Part shown: positions 24,110 through 33,017 of the stretch, in pieces | Layout: the number at the start of each line of letters is the position of its first letter | Position numbering within the stretch: position 1 is the first letter of the stretch | The notes under the pieces: model-generated | What the model was told of the DNA's origin: nothing | The model's database searches: none | Seen by the model: the letters and a program-made list of their open reading frames with translations, nothing else | Program-made: the position numbers and the translations under genes | Assembly (NCBI GenBank): GCA_964460655.1 | Contig: CAYWSH010000009.1 | Span: 1 to 48,867 of the forward strand | DNA length: 48,867 nt | DNA from: CAVUAF01 sp964460655 | Lineage (GTDB): Bacteria; Acidobacteriota; Terriglobia; Terriglobales; Acidobacteriaceae | Direction of reading: 5' to 3'

Positions 24110-24559
24110 TCAGTAAGGTGAGAACGTCAGCTGCTTCGTGCTCTTCTCCACCCAGATGCGCGCGCGCTCGGCACGTCCATTCACGCTGACCAGCACCACC
24201 ACGCCGCTCGACCCACCGCGCGGCGCCTGCCCCCCTTCGACATGGAAGCTGTTGATGGTGCCCCATTCACCGCCGGGTCCCCAGTCCTGATAGAACTCGC
24301 CGTAGGTGTACTTGCCGTATTGCTGCGGATGCTGCTTCCACTGCGGGTCGGCGAACCACACGCCGTACGCCGCCTCATAGTCCTTATGCTGCAGCGCGCT
24401 GAAGAACTTGTTCACCGCATGCTCTTCCGGCCAGTTCCGGAAATAGAACACGAGCAAGCCGAGCAGGACTACACCCGCCGCTACTGCGATCAACATCCCG
24501 GTGCGGCGCCGCTCGCGCGCGGGATCGAACGCCGGCGCCTGAAACAAGGAGTTGGACAT
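24110..24559 (-). CDS. Single-pass membrane protein, unrecognised
   Basis: The 149-residue product has an N-terminal cytoplasmic stretch, one transmembrane helix (about residues 22-40, MLIAVAAGVVLLGLLVFYF) and an exported domain. That domain starts with a NTF2-like or DUF4864-like pattern (AVNKFFSALQHKDYEAAYGVWFADPQWKQ). No firm family can be given. It begins 25 bases after the ABC permease stop, so it may be the last gene of the tetR-hlyD-ABC operon. Confidence 0.7.
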   Translation of the reverse strand: MSNSLFQAPAFDPARERRRTGMLIAVAAGVVLLGLLVFYFRNWPEEHAVNKFFSALQHKDYEAAYGVWFADPQWKQHPQQYGKYTYGEFYQDWGPGGEWGTINSFHVEGGQAPRGGSSGVVVLVSVNGRAERARIWVEKSTKQLTFSPY

Positions 24560-24583
24560 GCGTGCTTATGATAGCGCGATAGG

Positions 24584-25696
24584 CTACAACGTCCGCTTGA
24601 ACAGCAGCGTCGCCAGCGTAAGCATCACTGTAGCAAAGATCGCCAGGTAAGCCAGGTCGCCCGCGATCGCCGAGATCCCCGCTTCCTTCAGCAGCAGCGC
24701 TTTGAAGCCATGCACCGCGTAGCTGAACGGATCGACTGCCGCGACAGCGCGCAGCCATCCCGGAAATGCTTTCACCGGGTAGATCGCGCCCGAGGGGAAG
24801 AACATCAGCGTGTTCAGGATGCCGAAGATGGCGCGCGGCACCAGCGGATCGTCCACCCGCACCATGATGAAGAACATCATGGTGATGAACGCGACCGCGG
24901 TCAGCGCGATCAACAGCAGCAGCTCGAGGAAGACTAGCGGATGGAACGTGATGCCGACGCCAGCGATCAGCGAGCCGATGAATGTGATGACCACTCCGGA
25001 CAGAATCGCCTTCAGCGCGCCGGCAATGTTGAGGCCGAGCACCAGCTCGATCTTGGTGATCGGAGTGACGAGGTAGCCTTCGTGCACGCCGCGTGCCTTA
25101 TCGTCGATGTACACGATGCCGCCGCCGATCATCACCGAGACGAACAGCGCCAGCGTGATCGAACCCGGAAGCAGGTACTTCATGTATTCGACGTAGGGGT
25201 ACAGCTCGACCACCTCGAGCGCGATGCGTTGTACGATGCGCGGCTCCACCACTGGCTGGTTCAATGCGGCCGCGAGTTCGCCAAACTTCGTCTCCAGCGT
25301 CGAACTCATGAAGTTGTCGGTGTTGTCGACCACGAGCCCGATGCGCGGCCGGTCCTCCGCGTATACGCGCCGCGAAAAGTCCGCGGGGATCACGAGTGCG
25401 CCGTCGAGCCGCCCGTTGCGCACGTCGCTCACCGCTTTGGCCTGGTCGTCGTAGTAGACCGGATACAGCGTGTGCACGTTGGCGCTGATCGAGTCGAATG
25501 CTTCGCGGATCTTCAACGCTTGCGGCCCGTGGTCCTGGTCCACTACGCCGAGGCGCGCGCCCGTGATCTTGCCGCCGAAAGCATTGCCCAGCACGATGAG
25601 CTGGACGAGCGGCAGGATCATCGCCGCCACCATGAGCGCCGGCGAGCGGAAGAACTTCCGCATCTCGCGCTCGACGATGGCCCACATGCGGTTCAT
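24584..25696 (-). CDS. ABC-2 type transporter permease
   Basis: The start ATG 25696 (MNRMWAIVEREMRKFFRSP) lies four bases after the ATPase stop. The 370-residue protein has the ABC2_membrane_3 layout: a first transmembrane helix near residue 25, a long extracytoplasmic domain to about residue 175, then five helices. The segments VYIDDKARGVHEGYLVTPI and FGILNTLMFFPSGAIYPV are typical. With the adjoining ATPase and membrane-fusion protein it forms a drug or lipid exporter like YbhFSR. The second half-permease expected for YbhFSR is absent, so this one may homodimerise. Confidence 0.9.
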   Translation of the reverse strand: MNRMWAIVEREMRKFFRSPALMVAAMILPLVQLIVLGNAFGGKITGARLGVVDQDHGPQALKIREAFDSISANVHTLYPVYYDDQAKAVSDVRNGRLDGALVIPADFSRRVYAEDRPRIGLVVDNTDNFMSSTLETKFGELAAALNQPVVEPRIVQRIALEVVELYPYVEYMKYLLPGSITLALFVSVMIGGGIVYIDDKARGVHEGYLVTPITKIELVLGLNIAGALKAILSGVVITFIGSLIAGVGITFHPLVFLELLLLIALTAVAFITMMFFIMVRVDDPLVPRAIFGILNTLMFFPSGAIYPVKAFPGWLRAVAAVDPFSYAVHGFKALLLKEAGISAIAGDLAYLAIFATVMLTLATLLFKRTL

Positions 25697-25700
25697 CGCT

Positions 25701-26714
25701 TCACCATTGCACCGGGCTCTGATACGCGAACGCCTGCTGCGTGGCATCACGCAACTGGCGGCCGGTGTAGTGCACGAACACATCGTCGAGCGTCGTGCTC
25801 TGCACGTTCAACGACTTCAGCTTGATACCTTCCGCGATCGCCATAGCAACGATCTGCGTGGTCGTGGTGGTACCGTCGTTCGTAAGGATGCGATACGTGT
25901 TCGCGCCCTCCGGCTGGATCGATTCGACGCTTTCCAGATGTTGCAGCCGCTGCTCCCAGTCGGGCTTGATCTCGCCGAACTGGACTTCGATGACGTTCTC
26001 GCCCGGCACGCTCGCTTTGAGTGCGCGTGGCGTGTCGAGCGCCACCAACTTGCCGTGGTCCACGATGGCGATGCGATCGCACAACCGGTCCGCTTCGTCC
26101 ATGTAGTGCGTCGTGATCAGCACGGTGAGGTTGCGGCGCTGCTTGATGTCCATCAGCATCTCCCACACGGCTACACGTGATACCGGGTCGAGGCCGGTGG
26201 TAGGTTCGTCCAGAAAAAAAATGCGCGGCCGATGGACCAGCCCCCGTGCGACCTCCAGGCGTCGCCGCATGCCGCCGGAAAGCGTCTTCGTTTGCGCGTC
26301 GCGCCACTTCGTCAGGTCCACGAGTTCGAGCAGCTCGCGCACCGAATCCTGCCGGTCTTTCGCCGGCACGCCGTAGAGCTTGGCGTAGATGTTCAGGTTC
26401 TCCTCGAGCGTGAGGTCGATGTCGCTGGTCATCGCCTGCGGGATCACGCCCATGCAGCGCCGCGCCTCGTTCGCTTGCGTGCGCACGTCGTAGCCGGCGA
26501 TAAAGGCATCGCCGCCGGTCATCTCGAGCAGCGTCGTCATCATGCGGATGAGCGTTGATTTGCCGGCGCCGTTCGGGCCGAGCAGCCCGAAGATCTCGCC
26601 TTCCGCCACCGCGAACGAGATGTGGTCGACTGCCGTGAAGTCGCCGAAGCGTTTCACGATGTCGCGCACCTCGATCGCGGGCTTCGCCGCGTTGCTGGCG
26701 GCTGGCGCGCTCAT
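25701..26714 (-). CDS. ABC transporter ATP-binding protein (DrrA/YbhF-like)
   Basis: The 337-residue protein has a complete ATPase: Walker A GPNGAGKST, Q-loop IPQAMTSD, signature LSGGMRRRLEVARGLV, Walker B IFFLDEPTTGLDP, and H-loop LITTHYMDEAD. The C-terminal 90 residues form the DrrA-type extension. It powers the adjacent permease. Its ATG overlaps the hlyD stop by four bases, and its stop is four bases from the permease start. Confidence 0.95.
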   Translation of the reverse strand: MSAPAASNAAKPAIEVRDIVKRFGDFTAVDHISFAVAEGEIFGLLGPNGAGKSTLIRMMTTLLEMTGGDAFIAGYDVRTQANEARRCMGVIPQAMTSDIDLTLEENLNIYAKLYGVPAKDRQDSVRELLELVDLTKWRDAQTKTLSGGMRRRLEVARGLVHRPRIFFLDEPTTGLDPVSRVAVWEMLMDIKQRRNLTVLITTHYMDEADRLCDRIAIVDHGKLVALDTPRALKASVPGENVIEVQFGEIKPDWEQRLQHLESVESIQPEGANTYRILTNDGTTTTTQIVAMAIAEGIKLKSLNVQSTTLDDVFVHYTGRQLRDATQQAFAYQSPVQW

Positions 26715-27802
26715 CGCGGCGCTCCTTGCGCAGCTTGCGTCGTGCCGTCGAGCTTCGCTTGCGGCAGGAGGACAGTCGCGGTCATGCCGGGAGTGAACGC
26801 GCCTTCGGGATTCGCGATGGCCACCTTCAGCGCCACCGTGCGGATGTCGCGCTTGCTACGGCTCACATCGCGCTGCGTGGCGAAGTCGGCTTCCACGCCC
26901 TTGAACGTGACCTTGCCCGAGATCACGCGGCCCGAGGGCAGCCGGACATTCAGCGTGTCGCCGAGCTGGATGCGGTCCGCGTACGTCTCCGCCACCGCGG
27001 CACGTACCCACGTATCGTTCAGGTCGACGATGGTGACGATGGGCTGGCCGGGCTGCACGACTTCGCCGGTGCGCGCTGCACGTACCGACACCGCTCCCGT
27101 CACCGGCGCCACGACCTTCGTGTAGCCGAGCCGCGTCTCCGCCTCGGCGAGCTGCGCTTGCGCCTGCTCCAGTTGGCCGCGTGTAGCGGCCACGTTGCTC
27201 TGCGCCGCATTCGCTTGGTGCGTGCGGGCGCGCGCGGCGGCCACGTCGCTGTCGGCGGCACGGACCTGGTCTTGCAGCGATTGCACGCGCGCCTGCGCAG
27301 CCTTCAACGTGGCTTCCGCCTGATCGCGCAGTTGCCGCGAGGCGACGCCCTGCTCGGCCAGGGCGACCGTGCGTTGAGTGTCGCTGCGCGTGCGTTCCAG
27401 GTCAGCCTGTGCCTCAACGAGTTGGGAGCGTGCTGCTTGCGCCTTGGCCTGCGCGGTCTGGACGTCGCTGGCGGTCTGCCCGACGGCTTGCTGCTCCGTC
27501 GCCTGCGCTTCGCCGATGCGCGCGCCCAGGCTGGTGATCGATGCCTTCGCCGCGCGCGCCTGCGCGGCCAGTTCCGACGTGTCGAGCAGCGCGATCGTGT
27601 CGCCGGCCTTCACGCGCGTGCCGTCTTCCACCAGCAACTGCTCGATGCGACCGGCGACGCGGGCGCTTACCACGACCTGGTTGGCATCCACCACGCCGAC
27701 CAGTTGCATGTCGGTGGAGCGATCGGTGGTCGCGAAGTAGTAGATCGCGGCGAGCAGCGCGATGCCGCCGAGTAGAGCGAGGAATTTGTTGCGTTGCTTC
27801 AC
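26711..27802 (-). CDS. HlyD/EmrA-type periplasmic adaptor (membrane fusion protein)
   Basis: The start is GTG 27802, overlapping the tetR stop (GTGA). The 363-residue protein has an N-terminal membrane anchor (residues 8-25), a biotinyl-lipoyl half (VVVSARVAGRIEQLLVEDGTRVKAGD), a long Ala/Gln-rich alpha-hairpin coiled coil (about residues 80-220) and the second lipoyl half (TKVVAPVTGAVSVRAARTGEVV), then a beta-barrel domain. It would bridge the inner-membrane ABC exporter and an outer-membrane channel. No outer-membrane factor gene is present in the window. Confidence 0.93.
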   Translation of the reverse strand: MKQRNKFLALLGGIALLAAIYYFATTDRSTDMQLVGVVDANQVVVSARVAGRIEQLLVEDGTRVKAGDTIALLDTSELAAQARAAKASITSLGARIGEAQATEQQAVGQTASDVQTAQAKAQAARSQLVEAQADLERTRSDTQRTVALAEQGVASRQLRDQAEATLKAAQARVQSLQDQVRAADSDVAAARARTHQANAAQSNVAATRGQLEQAQAQLAEAETRLGYTKVVAPVTGAVSVRAARTGEVVQPGQPIVTIVDLNDTWVRAAVAETYADRIQLGDTLNVRLPSGRVISGKVTFKGVEADFATQRDVSRSKRDIRTVALKVAIANPEGAFTPGMTATVLLPQAKLDGTTQAAQGAPR

Positions 27803-28485
27803 TTGCGTTTGCCTCCATGGCCGTTGCTGCCGGAAGCGCGCGGATGAGCGAGAAGAGCCGCCTGCACGGTATCGAGCACGGCCGCACGGCGCGCCCGCAC
27901 GCGTTCCGGCGTGAGCGGGTCGCCACCGAACAGCACGCGCAGGAACGATGCGCTGCTGAAGTAAAAGACGTTCATCGCGACCATGGACAGCAGGAAGTGC
28001 TGTGGATCGACGGGCCGGAACTCGCCGCCGGCGATGCCGTCACGGAAGACTTGCGCCAGCCGCAGTTGCAGCGGCCGCAAGTAGCGCCCGGCGATGCGCT
28101 CGATGTGCGGCGATGCGCGCCGGCCGGCGCGCATCATCTCGCCCAGCACCAGCTTGGGGTAAGTGGGCGAAGCCGCGATGTAATCGAAGTGCGTGGCCGC
28201 GTACAACAGGACTTTGTCCGCTGCCGGCAGGTCTCGGTCGAGAACCGCATTCAGCCGCTCCGCCAGGCCCTGGAAGACGCGATCGAGCGCGGCCCCGTAG
28301 AGCGCCTCTTTGTCGCGGTAGTAGTAGTAGAGCAGGGCCTTGTTGACGCCGGCGGCGCGTGCGATCTGGTCGATGCGCGCGCCGGCGACGCCTTCGTGCG
28401 CAAATTCGCTGGACGCGGCATCGAGGATGGCCGCGCGCGTGCGCTCCGGCTGCCGCGTGGTCACGGGTTTGCTGCGTCCAGCCAT
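27799..28485 (-). CDS. TetR/AcrR-family repressor of the exporter operon
   Basis: The 228-residue protein has the TetR helix-turn-helix at residues 14-60 (TRAAILDAASSEFAHEGVAGARIDQIARAAGVNKALLYYYYRDKEAL in several segments), then a helical ligand domain. It is the first gene of the operon and sits 3 bases downstream of a perfect 18-bp palindrome that overlaps its own promoter. It should repress itself and the exporter until a ligand binds. There is almost no leader, so translation may be leaderless or use a very short leader. Confidence 0.93.
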   Translation of the reverse strand: MAGRSKPVTTRQPERTRAAILDAASSEFAHEGVAGARIDQIARAAGVNKALLYYYYRDKEALYGAALDRVFQGLAERLNAVLDRDLPAADKVLLYAATHFDYIAASPTYPKLVLGEMMRAGRRASPHIERIAGRYLRPLQLRLAQVFRDGIAGGEFRPVDPQHFLLSMVAMNVFYFSSASFLRVLFGGDPLTPERVRARRAAVLDTVQAALLAHPRASGSNGHGGKRK

Positions 28486-28488
28486 GAT

Positions 28489-28506
28489 TAACTAACCGGT
28501 TAGTTA
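28489..28506. promoter_or_regulatory. TetR operator, perfect 18-bp palindrome
   Basis: TAACTAACCGGTTAGTTA is a perfect palindrome and covers the predicted transcription start of the tetR operon. Its outer base touches the -10 box. This is the usual half-site form (TTAGTTA) of TetR/AcrR autoregulators. Confidence 0.9.
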
Positions 28507-28534
28507 GGATACTCCTCTGAAAAGAGCCTGGCAA
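28506..28534 (-). promoter_or_regulatory. Promoter of the tetR-hlyD-ABC operon
   Basis: On the minus strand TTGCCA (28534-28529) and TATCCT (28511-28506) are separated by exactly 17 bases. The -35 box lies inside the upstream terminator hairpin and the -10 box abuts the operator. Confidence 0.7.
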
Positions 28535-28548
28535 GCAGCCAGGCTCTT
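28522..28548 (-). terminator. Intrinsic terminator of the DUF4097 gene
   Basis: An 11-bp perfect stem AAGAGCCTGGC/GCCAGGCTCTT with a 5-base loop is followed on the minus strand by TTTC. It separates the DUF4097 gene from the tetR operon and carries the -35 box of the latter. Confidence 0.8.
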
Positions 28549-28565
28549 CTACCCTGCAGAACCGT

Positions 28566-29399
28566 CTACATCATGCCGCTCCCCCGCTCCAGCCGGATGG
28601 AACCGTCTCCCGTACGGATGTAGAGCTGTCCGCCGCCGTTGCCCAAGCGGCCACGCACGCCATTCGTCGTGATGCGTCCCGCCACCGTCACCGGCAGGTC
28701 GAGTGTGATGTGACCATCGCCGGTATGCGCGTCGAGGTCGGCGGAGAAGTCGCTGGGCAGCCGTAAGGTCACGCTGCCATCTCCGGTATGGACGCGCCAC
28801 CCGGCGCCGATCTTCGAGCCTGCTTTCGCGTCAGCTTCCACGCGGCCATCGCCCGTGCCGAGTTCCATCAGGTCAAAGCGGCCGCGGACATTGATGTGTC
28901 CGTCGCCGGTCGTGACGCGCAGCGTCCCGTCGAGTCCTTCGCCGGTGATGTGGCCATCGCCGCTCACCAACTTCAGGTCGCCGCTCACGTCACGCACGTC
29001 GATGTGGCCGTCGCCGGTGCGCAAGTCGAGCGCGGTCTTGCGCGGGACGCTGATCTCCACGTTGATCACGCGCCGTCCGCCGTGCCAACCCCAGTTGTTA
29101 CGCGGTGTGCGGAATTGCAGCTCGACGCGGTCGCCGGTCTGCTGCTCGCCGATGCGTAACTCGCCGCTCGCAGCCGAGCCCGCCATCGCGCCCGTCGGCG
29201 GTACGATGCGGTAGCCCTCGGTCGTCACGCGCACCGCGATCTCATTCTTATCGGAGGCGACTACCCGCAGATGGGCATCGTCGGCTATCACCTGCAGCTG
29301 CGCGCCGCTGCCCACGGCATATTGCTTCGCCCAATCGTCGGCGAACGTGGTGGCGGCCAGGGCGAGGACAACCAGTGAAAGGAAACGAAGCTTATGCAT
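28566..29399 (-). CDS. Exported DUF4097-family beta-solenoid protein
   Basis: I choose ATG 29399 (MHKLRFLSLVVLALAATTFADD), seven bases after GGAG. The signal peptide of about 20 residues is followed by a beta-rich repeat protein. The motif [ST]GDG[HRS][IV] occurs seven times (TGDGHIDV, SGDGHITG, TGDGHINV, TGDGRVEA, TGDGSVTL, TGDGHITL, TGDGSIRL), mostly 18-23 residues apart, as in DUF4097 beta-helices. The function of the family is unknown; it is common in Acidobacteriota. The gene lies 50 bases downstream of ddl and has its own terminator. Confidence 0.85.
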   Translation of the reverse strand: MHKLRFLSLVVLALAATTFADDWAKQYAVGSGAQLQVIADDAHLRVVASDKNEIAVRVTTEGYRIVPPTGAMAGSAASGELRIGEQQTGDRVELQFRTPRNNWGWHGGRRVINVEISVPRKTALDLRTGDGHIDVRDVSGDLKLVSGDGHITGEGLDGTLRVTTGDGHINVRGRFDLMELGTGDGRVEADAKAGSKIGAGWRVHTGDGSVTLRLPSDFSADLDAHTGDGHITLDLPVTVAGRITTNGVRGRLGNGGGQLYIRTGDGSIRLERGSGMM

Positions 29400-29449
29400 G
29401 ACCACACTCCTTCGTAGCTCGTGTTACGCCGTGCCCGGCCAAAAAGTTC

Positions 29450-30634
29450 CTAGCGGCTGTAGCGGTTCTGCTTCTTTTCCGCGAAGCGCTCCAGGCCGAG
29501 TTCGATGAGCCGATCGATCAGCCGCGGATATTCGAGACCCGAGGCCGCCCACAGCTTGGGATACATGCTGATGGCGGTAAAGCCGGGCATGGTATTGATC
29601 TCGTTCACCCACAGCTTGGACGATTGGGGATCGAGAAGGAAATCAACCCGCGCCAAGCCGGAACAGTCCACGGCCTGGAACGCGGCGATGGCCATCTCCT
29701 GGACCTCTTTCGTTTGCCGTCGCGAGAGCTTTGCCGGGATGAGCAGCGCCGAGCCCTCGTCAATGTACTTTGCGTCGTAGTCGTAGAAGTCGTGCGCCGG
29801 GACGATCTCGCCCGGGACCGAGGCCTCCGGTTTATCGTTGCCCAGCACCGAGCACTCGATCTCGCGCGCTTTGTGCTTCCTCCCGCCGACTCCTTCTTCG
29901 ACGATGAGCTTGCGATCGAACTCGGCAGCGAAGTCGAGCGCTTTGGCAAGTTCCGCGCGGTCGCTCGCCTTGCTGATCCCGACCGATGAGCCTAAGTTCG
30001 CAGGCTTCACGAACACGGGATAGCGCAGCTTCTTCTCGATGAGCTTGCGCGCCGCTTTGGGATCCGAGCGCCAAGCCGAACGTAGCAGCGTGACGTGCTT
30101 TACGATCGGCAGGCCGGCAGCGGCGAAGAGCCGCTTCATCACGTCCTTGTCCATGCCAGCGGCGGAGCCGAGCACGCCTGCGCCGACGTAGGGAATGTCC
30201 GCCAACTCGAGCAATCCCTGGATCGTGCCGTCTTCGCCGAACGTGCCGTGCAGCACAGGGAAGATGACGTCGACGTCGATCACGTGGCCGGGATGTTTTG
30301 CTGGTGCGGCGCTTTCGAACGCTACCAGCTTCTGCGAATCACTCGCGCTCGGCACTGGCGGAACGATCACACCTTCACCCTTTGCCAGGACCGCCGCGCC
30401 CGCCGTGGCTTCCGGATCGCCCGCGCGCAAGTGCCGCTCGCTGTGCTTCTCGCCCTTCAGCAGCGACTCAGCGTGTTGCGCTGCCACCCACTTGCCTTCT
30501 TTCGTGATGCCGATGGGGACGATTTCGTACTTCGATTTGTCGATGGCCTCGAGCACGGACGCAGCCGAGAGCAGCGAGACTTCATGCTCGCCGCTGCGAC
30601 CGCCGAACAAAATGCCGACGCGAAGCTTCTTCAC
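29450..30634 (-). CDS. ddl: D-alanine--D-alanine ligase
   Basis: GTG 30634 overlaps the rocF stop by four bases (GTGA). The 394-residue ATP-grasp enzyme has LFGGRSGEHEVSLLSA, HGTFGEDGTIQGLLELADIPYVG, VKPANLGSSVGISK and the metal-binding VNEINTMPGF, all standard Ddl motifs. An insert around residues 70-105 (HSERHLRAGDPEATAG region) makes it longer than the E. coli enzyme. It makes the D-Ala-D-Ala end of the peptidoglycan precursor. The Tyr or Phe residues that separate vancomycin-type D-Ala-D-Lac ligases were not examined in detail. Confidence 0.95.
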   Translation of the reverse strand: MKKLRVGILFGGRSGEHEVSLLSAASVLEAIDKSKYEIVPIGITKEGKWVAAQHAESLLKGEKHSERHLRAGDPEATAGAAVLAKGEGVIVPPVPSASDSQKLVAFESAAPAKHPGHVIDVDVIFPVLHGTFGEDGTIQGLLELADIPYVGAGVLGSAAGMDKDVMKRLFAAAGLPIVKHVTLLRSAWRSDPKAARKLIEKKLRYPVFVKPANLGSSVGISKASDRAELAKALDFAAEFDRKLIVEEGVGGRKHKAREIECSVLGNDKPEASVPGEIVPAHDFYDYDAKYIDEGSALLIPAKLSRRQTKEVQEMAIAAFQAVDCSGLARVDFLLDPQSSKLWVNEINTMPGFTAISMYPKLWAASGLEYPRLIDRLIELGLERFAEKKQNRYSR

Positions 30635-31584
30635 AGGATCTTCTTCCCAAATGCGCTAAGGCACAGTTCGACCGCCAGCTGCCCCGTGCGGTTGTGCTCG
30701 TCGATGACGGGATTCACCTCGACGATCTCGAAGCTCGTCATGCGGCCGTGGTCGGCGAGGATCTCCATGGCGAGATGCCCCTCGCGGTAAGTGGCGCCGC
30801 CGCGCACCGGCGTACCCACGCCCGGCGCGTCCTCGGGATCGATCCAATCCATATCGAGCGACACGTGGTAGCCCGCGGTCTCGCGGCCGGCGATGCGCAA
30901 GGCTTCTTCCATCACGGCGCGCATGCCACGCTCGTCGATGTCGCGCATGGTGAAGTACTCGATGCCCGATTTGCGGATGTTCTCGCGCTCGGTCTCGTCG
31001 ATGTCGCGGATACCGACCAGCACGCAATTCTCGGGCGCGACCTTCGGGCTGAAGGCGAAGATGTTCGCCAGCTCCGGCGGACCCAGCCCCATGATCGCGG
31101 CCAACGGCATGCCGTGCACGTTGCCGCTAGGTGACGTGCCGGGTGTGTTGATGTCGCCGTGCGCGTCGACCCATATGAGGCCGATCTTTTCGTTCTTGCG
31201 GCGATAGAACTCGCTGACGCCGCTCACCGTGCCCGCGGCCACCGAGTGGTCACCGCCGAGCACGATCGGGATCTTGCCGGCTTCGAGCGTCTTGACCACT
31301 AGTTCGGCATGCTTGGTACATGTCGCCGTGATCTCTTTCAGATACTTCGCGTGGGGATCGCCTTCTTTTTTCTGCTCGGCGATGGCGACAGCAACGTTGC
31401 CTGCGTCCTCCACGATGTGCCCGAGCGCTTCCAGCCGCGCTTCGAGGCCCGCGACCCGCACCGCCGACGGGCCCATGTCCACGCCGCGGCGCGACGCACC
31501 CAGGTCGAGCGGCACACCGATCACGCGGATCTTCTTGTGGTGCGACGGCGGCAGCGTTTTGACGATCGAAGGCGTCGTGACCAT
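30631..31584 (-). CDS. rocF: Arginase
   Basis: The 317-residue protein carries the ureohydrolase Mn-binding motifs GGDHSVAAG, DAHGDINTPGTSPSGNVHGMPL and SLDMDWIDPEDAPGVGTPV. The SPSGNVHGMP stretch is specific to arginases over agmatinases. The third motif reads DMDWIDP where most have DVDALDP. It hydrolyses arginine to ornithine and urea. Its stop overlaps the GTG of ddl, and asnS ends 14 bases upstream, so the three form one transcription unit. Confidence 0.93.
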   Translation of the reverse strand: MVTTPSIVKTLPPSHHKKIRVIGVPLDLGASRRGVDMGPSAVRVAGLEARLEALGHIVEDAGNVAVAIAEQKKEGDPHAKYLKEITATCTKHAELVVKTLEAGKIPIVLGGDHSVAAGTVSGVSEFYRRKNEKIGLIWVDAHGDINTPGTSPSGNVHGMPLAAIMGLGPPELANIFAFSPKVAPENCVLVGIRDIDETERENIRKSGIEYFTMRDIDERGMRAVMEEALRIAGRETAGYHVSLDMDWIDPEDAPGVGTPVRGGATYREGHLAMEILADHGRMTSFEIVEVNPVIDEHNRTGQLAVELCLSAFGKKIL

Positions 31585-31598
31585 GTTGTCTTTCTACA

Positions 31599-32942
31599 TC
31601 ACGGATAGAGGCGATGCAGCGTGCGCGCGAACGGTATCGTCTCGCGCACGTGTTCGAGCCCGCAGATCCAGGCCACCGCGCGCTCAATGCCCATACCGAA
31701 GCCCGCGTGCGGCACGCCGCCGTACTTGCGCAGGTCGAGATACCACTTGAACGCGCTCTCCGGCAGATTGTGTTCGTGAATGCGCTTGAGCAGCAGCTCA
31801 TACGAGCCCATGCGTTGTGAACCGCCGATGATCTCCCCGTAACCCTCGGGCGCAAGCACGTCGCAGCACAGCGCCAGCTCCGGGCGCTGCGGATCGGGCT
31901 CCATGTAGAACGCTTTCACTTGCGCCGGATACCGATGAATGATCACCGGCCGGTCGAACTGCTGCGAGATGTAGGTCTCGTCGGGTGAGCCGAAATCACC
32001 GCCCCACTCGAACTTGGCTTCCACCGCGCCTTTCGCGTGGCCTTCCTGCAGCAGCTTCACTGCATCGTCGTAGCTCACGCGCGGGAACGGTGGCTTCACC
32101 GCTTCCAGCTTCGCGATGTCGCGGCCGGTCGCCTCGAGGTCCTTGCGCCGACGCTCAAGCACCCGCGCCACGATCGCACTAATGAATTGCTCCGCCAACT
32201 CCATGAGACCGTCGAGCTCGAGATAAGCGACCTCGGGCTCGACCATCCAGAATTCGGTCAGGTGGCGGCGTGTCTTCGATTTCTCCGCGCGGAACGTCGG
32301 TCCAAAGCTGTACACCTTGCCCAGCGCCATCGCGGTCGCTTCGATGTAGAGCTGGCCCGACTGCGTGAGGAACGCTTCGTCATCGAAATAGTTGACGGGA
32401 AAGAGCGTCGAGGTGCCTTCGCACGCCGCCGGCGTCAGGATGGGCGGATCGGTGCGCGTGAAGCCGCGGTCGTCGAAGAAGTCGTGCATCGCCTTCTCGA
32501 TCTCGGCACGAATGCGCAGGATCGCCGCTTGCCGCGGCGTCCGCACCCACAGGTGGCGATGCTCCATGAGGAAGTCAACGCCGTGCTCCTTGAGCGAGAT
32601 CGGGAACGGCTCGGCTTCGGGCACTCGCTGCACGATCTGCACGCTCTGCACATCGAGCTCGTAGCCGCCGGGCGCGCGCTTGTCGGCCCGCACTTTCCCG
32701 GTGACGATGAGACTCGACTCTTGCGTCAGTCCCTTGAGCGCCTCGAACGCCTCGGGCGCCTGGTTCTTCGGCACCACGCCCTGGATCACGCCTGAACCGT
32801 CGCGGATCTGCGGGAAAAGCAGCTTCCCGCTCTCGCGCAGGTTGTAGAGCCAGCCCCTGAGCGTGACGATGTCGCCTTCGTGGCGACCGATCTCGGCGAT
32901 GGTGGTGTGCAGCGCAGTGGCGGCGGTTGTGGGCGAATCCAC
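31599..32942 (-). CDS. asnS: Asparaginyl-tRNA synthetase
   Basis: The product has an OB-fold anticodon domain (TLRGWLYNLRESGKLLFPQIRDGSG) and a class II core with motif 2 FRAEKSKTRRHLTEFWMVEPE and motif 3 GFGMGIERAVAWICGLEHVRETIPF. HLTEFWMVEPE marks AsnRS against AspRS. I take GTG 32942, which has AAGGA six bases upstream and gives 447 residues; another GTG at 32966 would add eight. The presence of this gene means tRNA-Asn can be charged directly, without the GatCAB route. Confidence 0.95.
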   Translation of the reverse strand: MDSPTTAATALHTTIAEIGRHEGDIVTLRGWLYNLRESGKLLFPQIRDGSGVIQGVVPKNQAPEAFEALKGLTQESSLIVTGKVRADKRAPGGYELDVQSVQIVQRVPEAEPFPISLKEHGVDFLMEHRHLWVRTPRQAAILRIRAEIEKAMHDFFDDRGFTRTDPPILTPAACEGTSTLFPVNYFDDEAFLTQSGQLYIEATAMALGKVYSFGPTFRAEKSKTRRHLTEFWMVEPEVAYLELDGLMELAEQFISAIVARVLERRRKDLEATGRDIAKLEAVKPPFPRVSYDDAVKLLQEGHAKGAVEAKFEWGGDFGSPDETYISQQFDRPVIIHRYPAQVKAFYMEPDPQRPELALCCDVLAPEGYGEIIGGSQRMGSYELLLKRIHEHNLPESAFKWYLDLRKYGGVPHAGFGMGIERAVAWICGLEHVRETIPFARTLHRLYP

Positions 32943-33017
32943 GCGACGTCCTTGTGCAAGGCGCACTCAAGCGCGCCCGAGCAACCTACTAGGATAACTG
33001 ACTGGCTACCAGATGCG

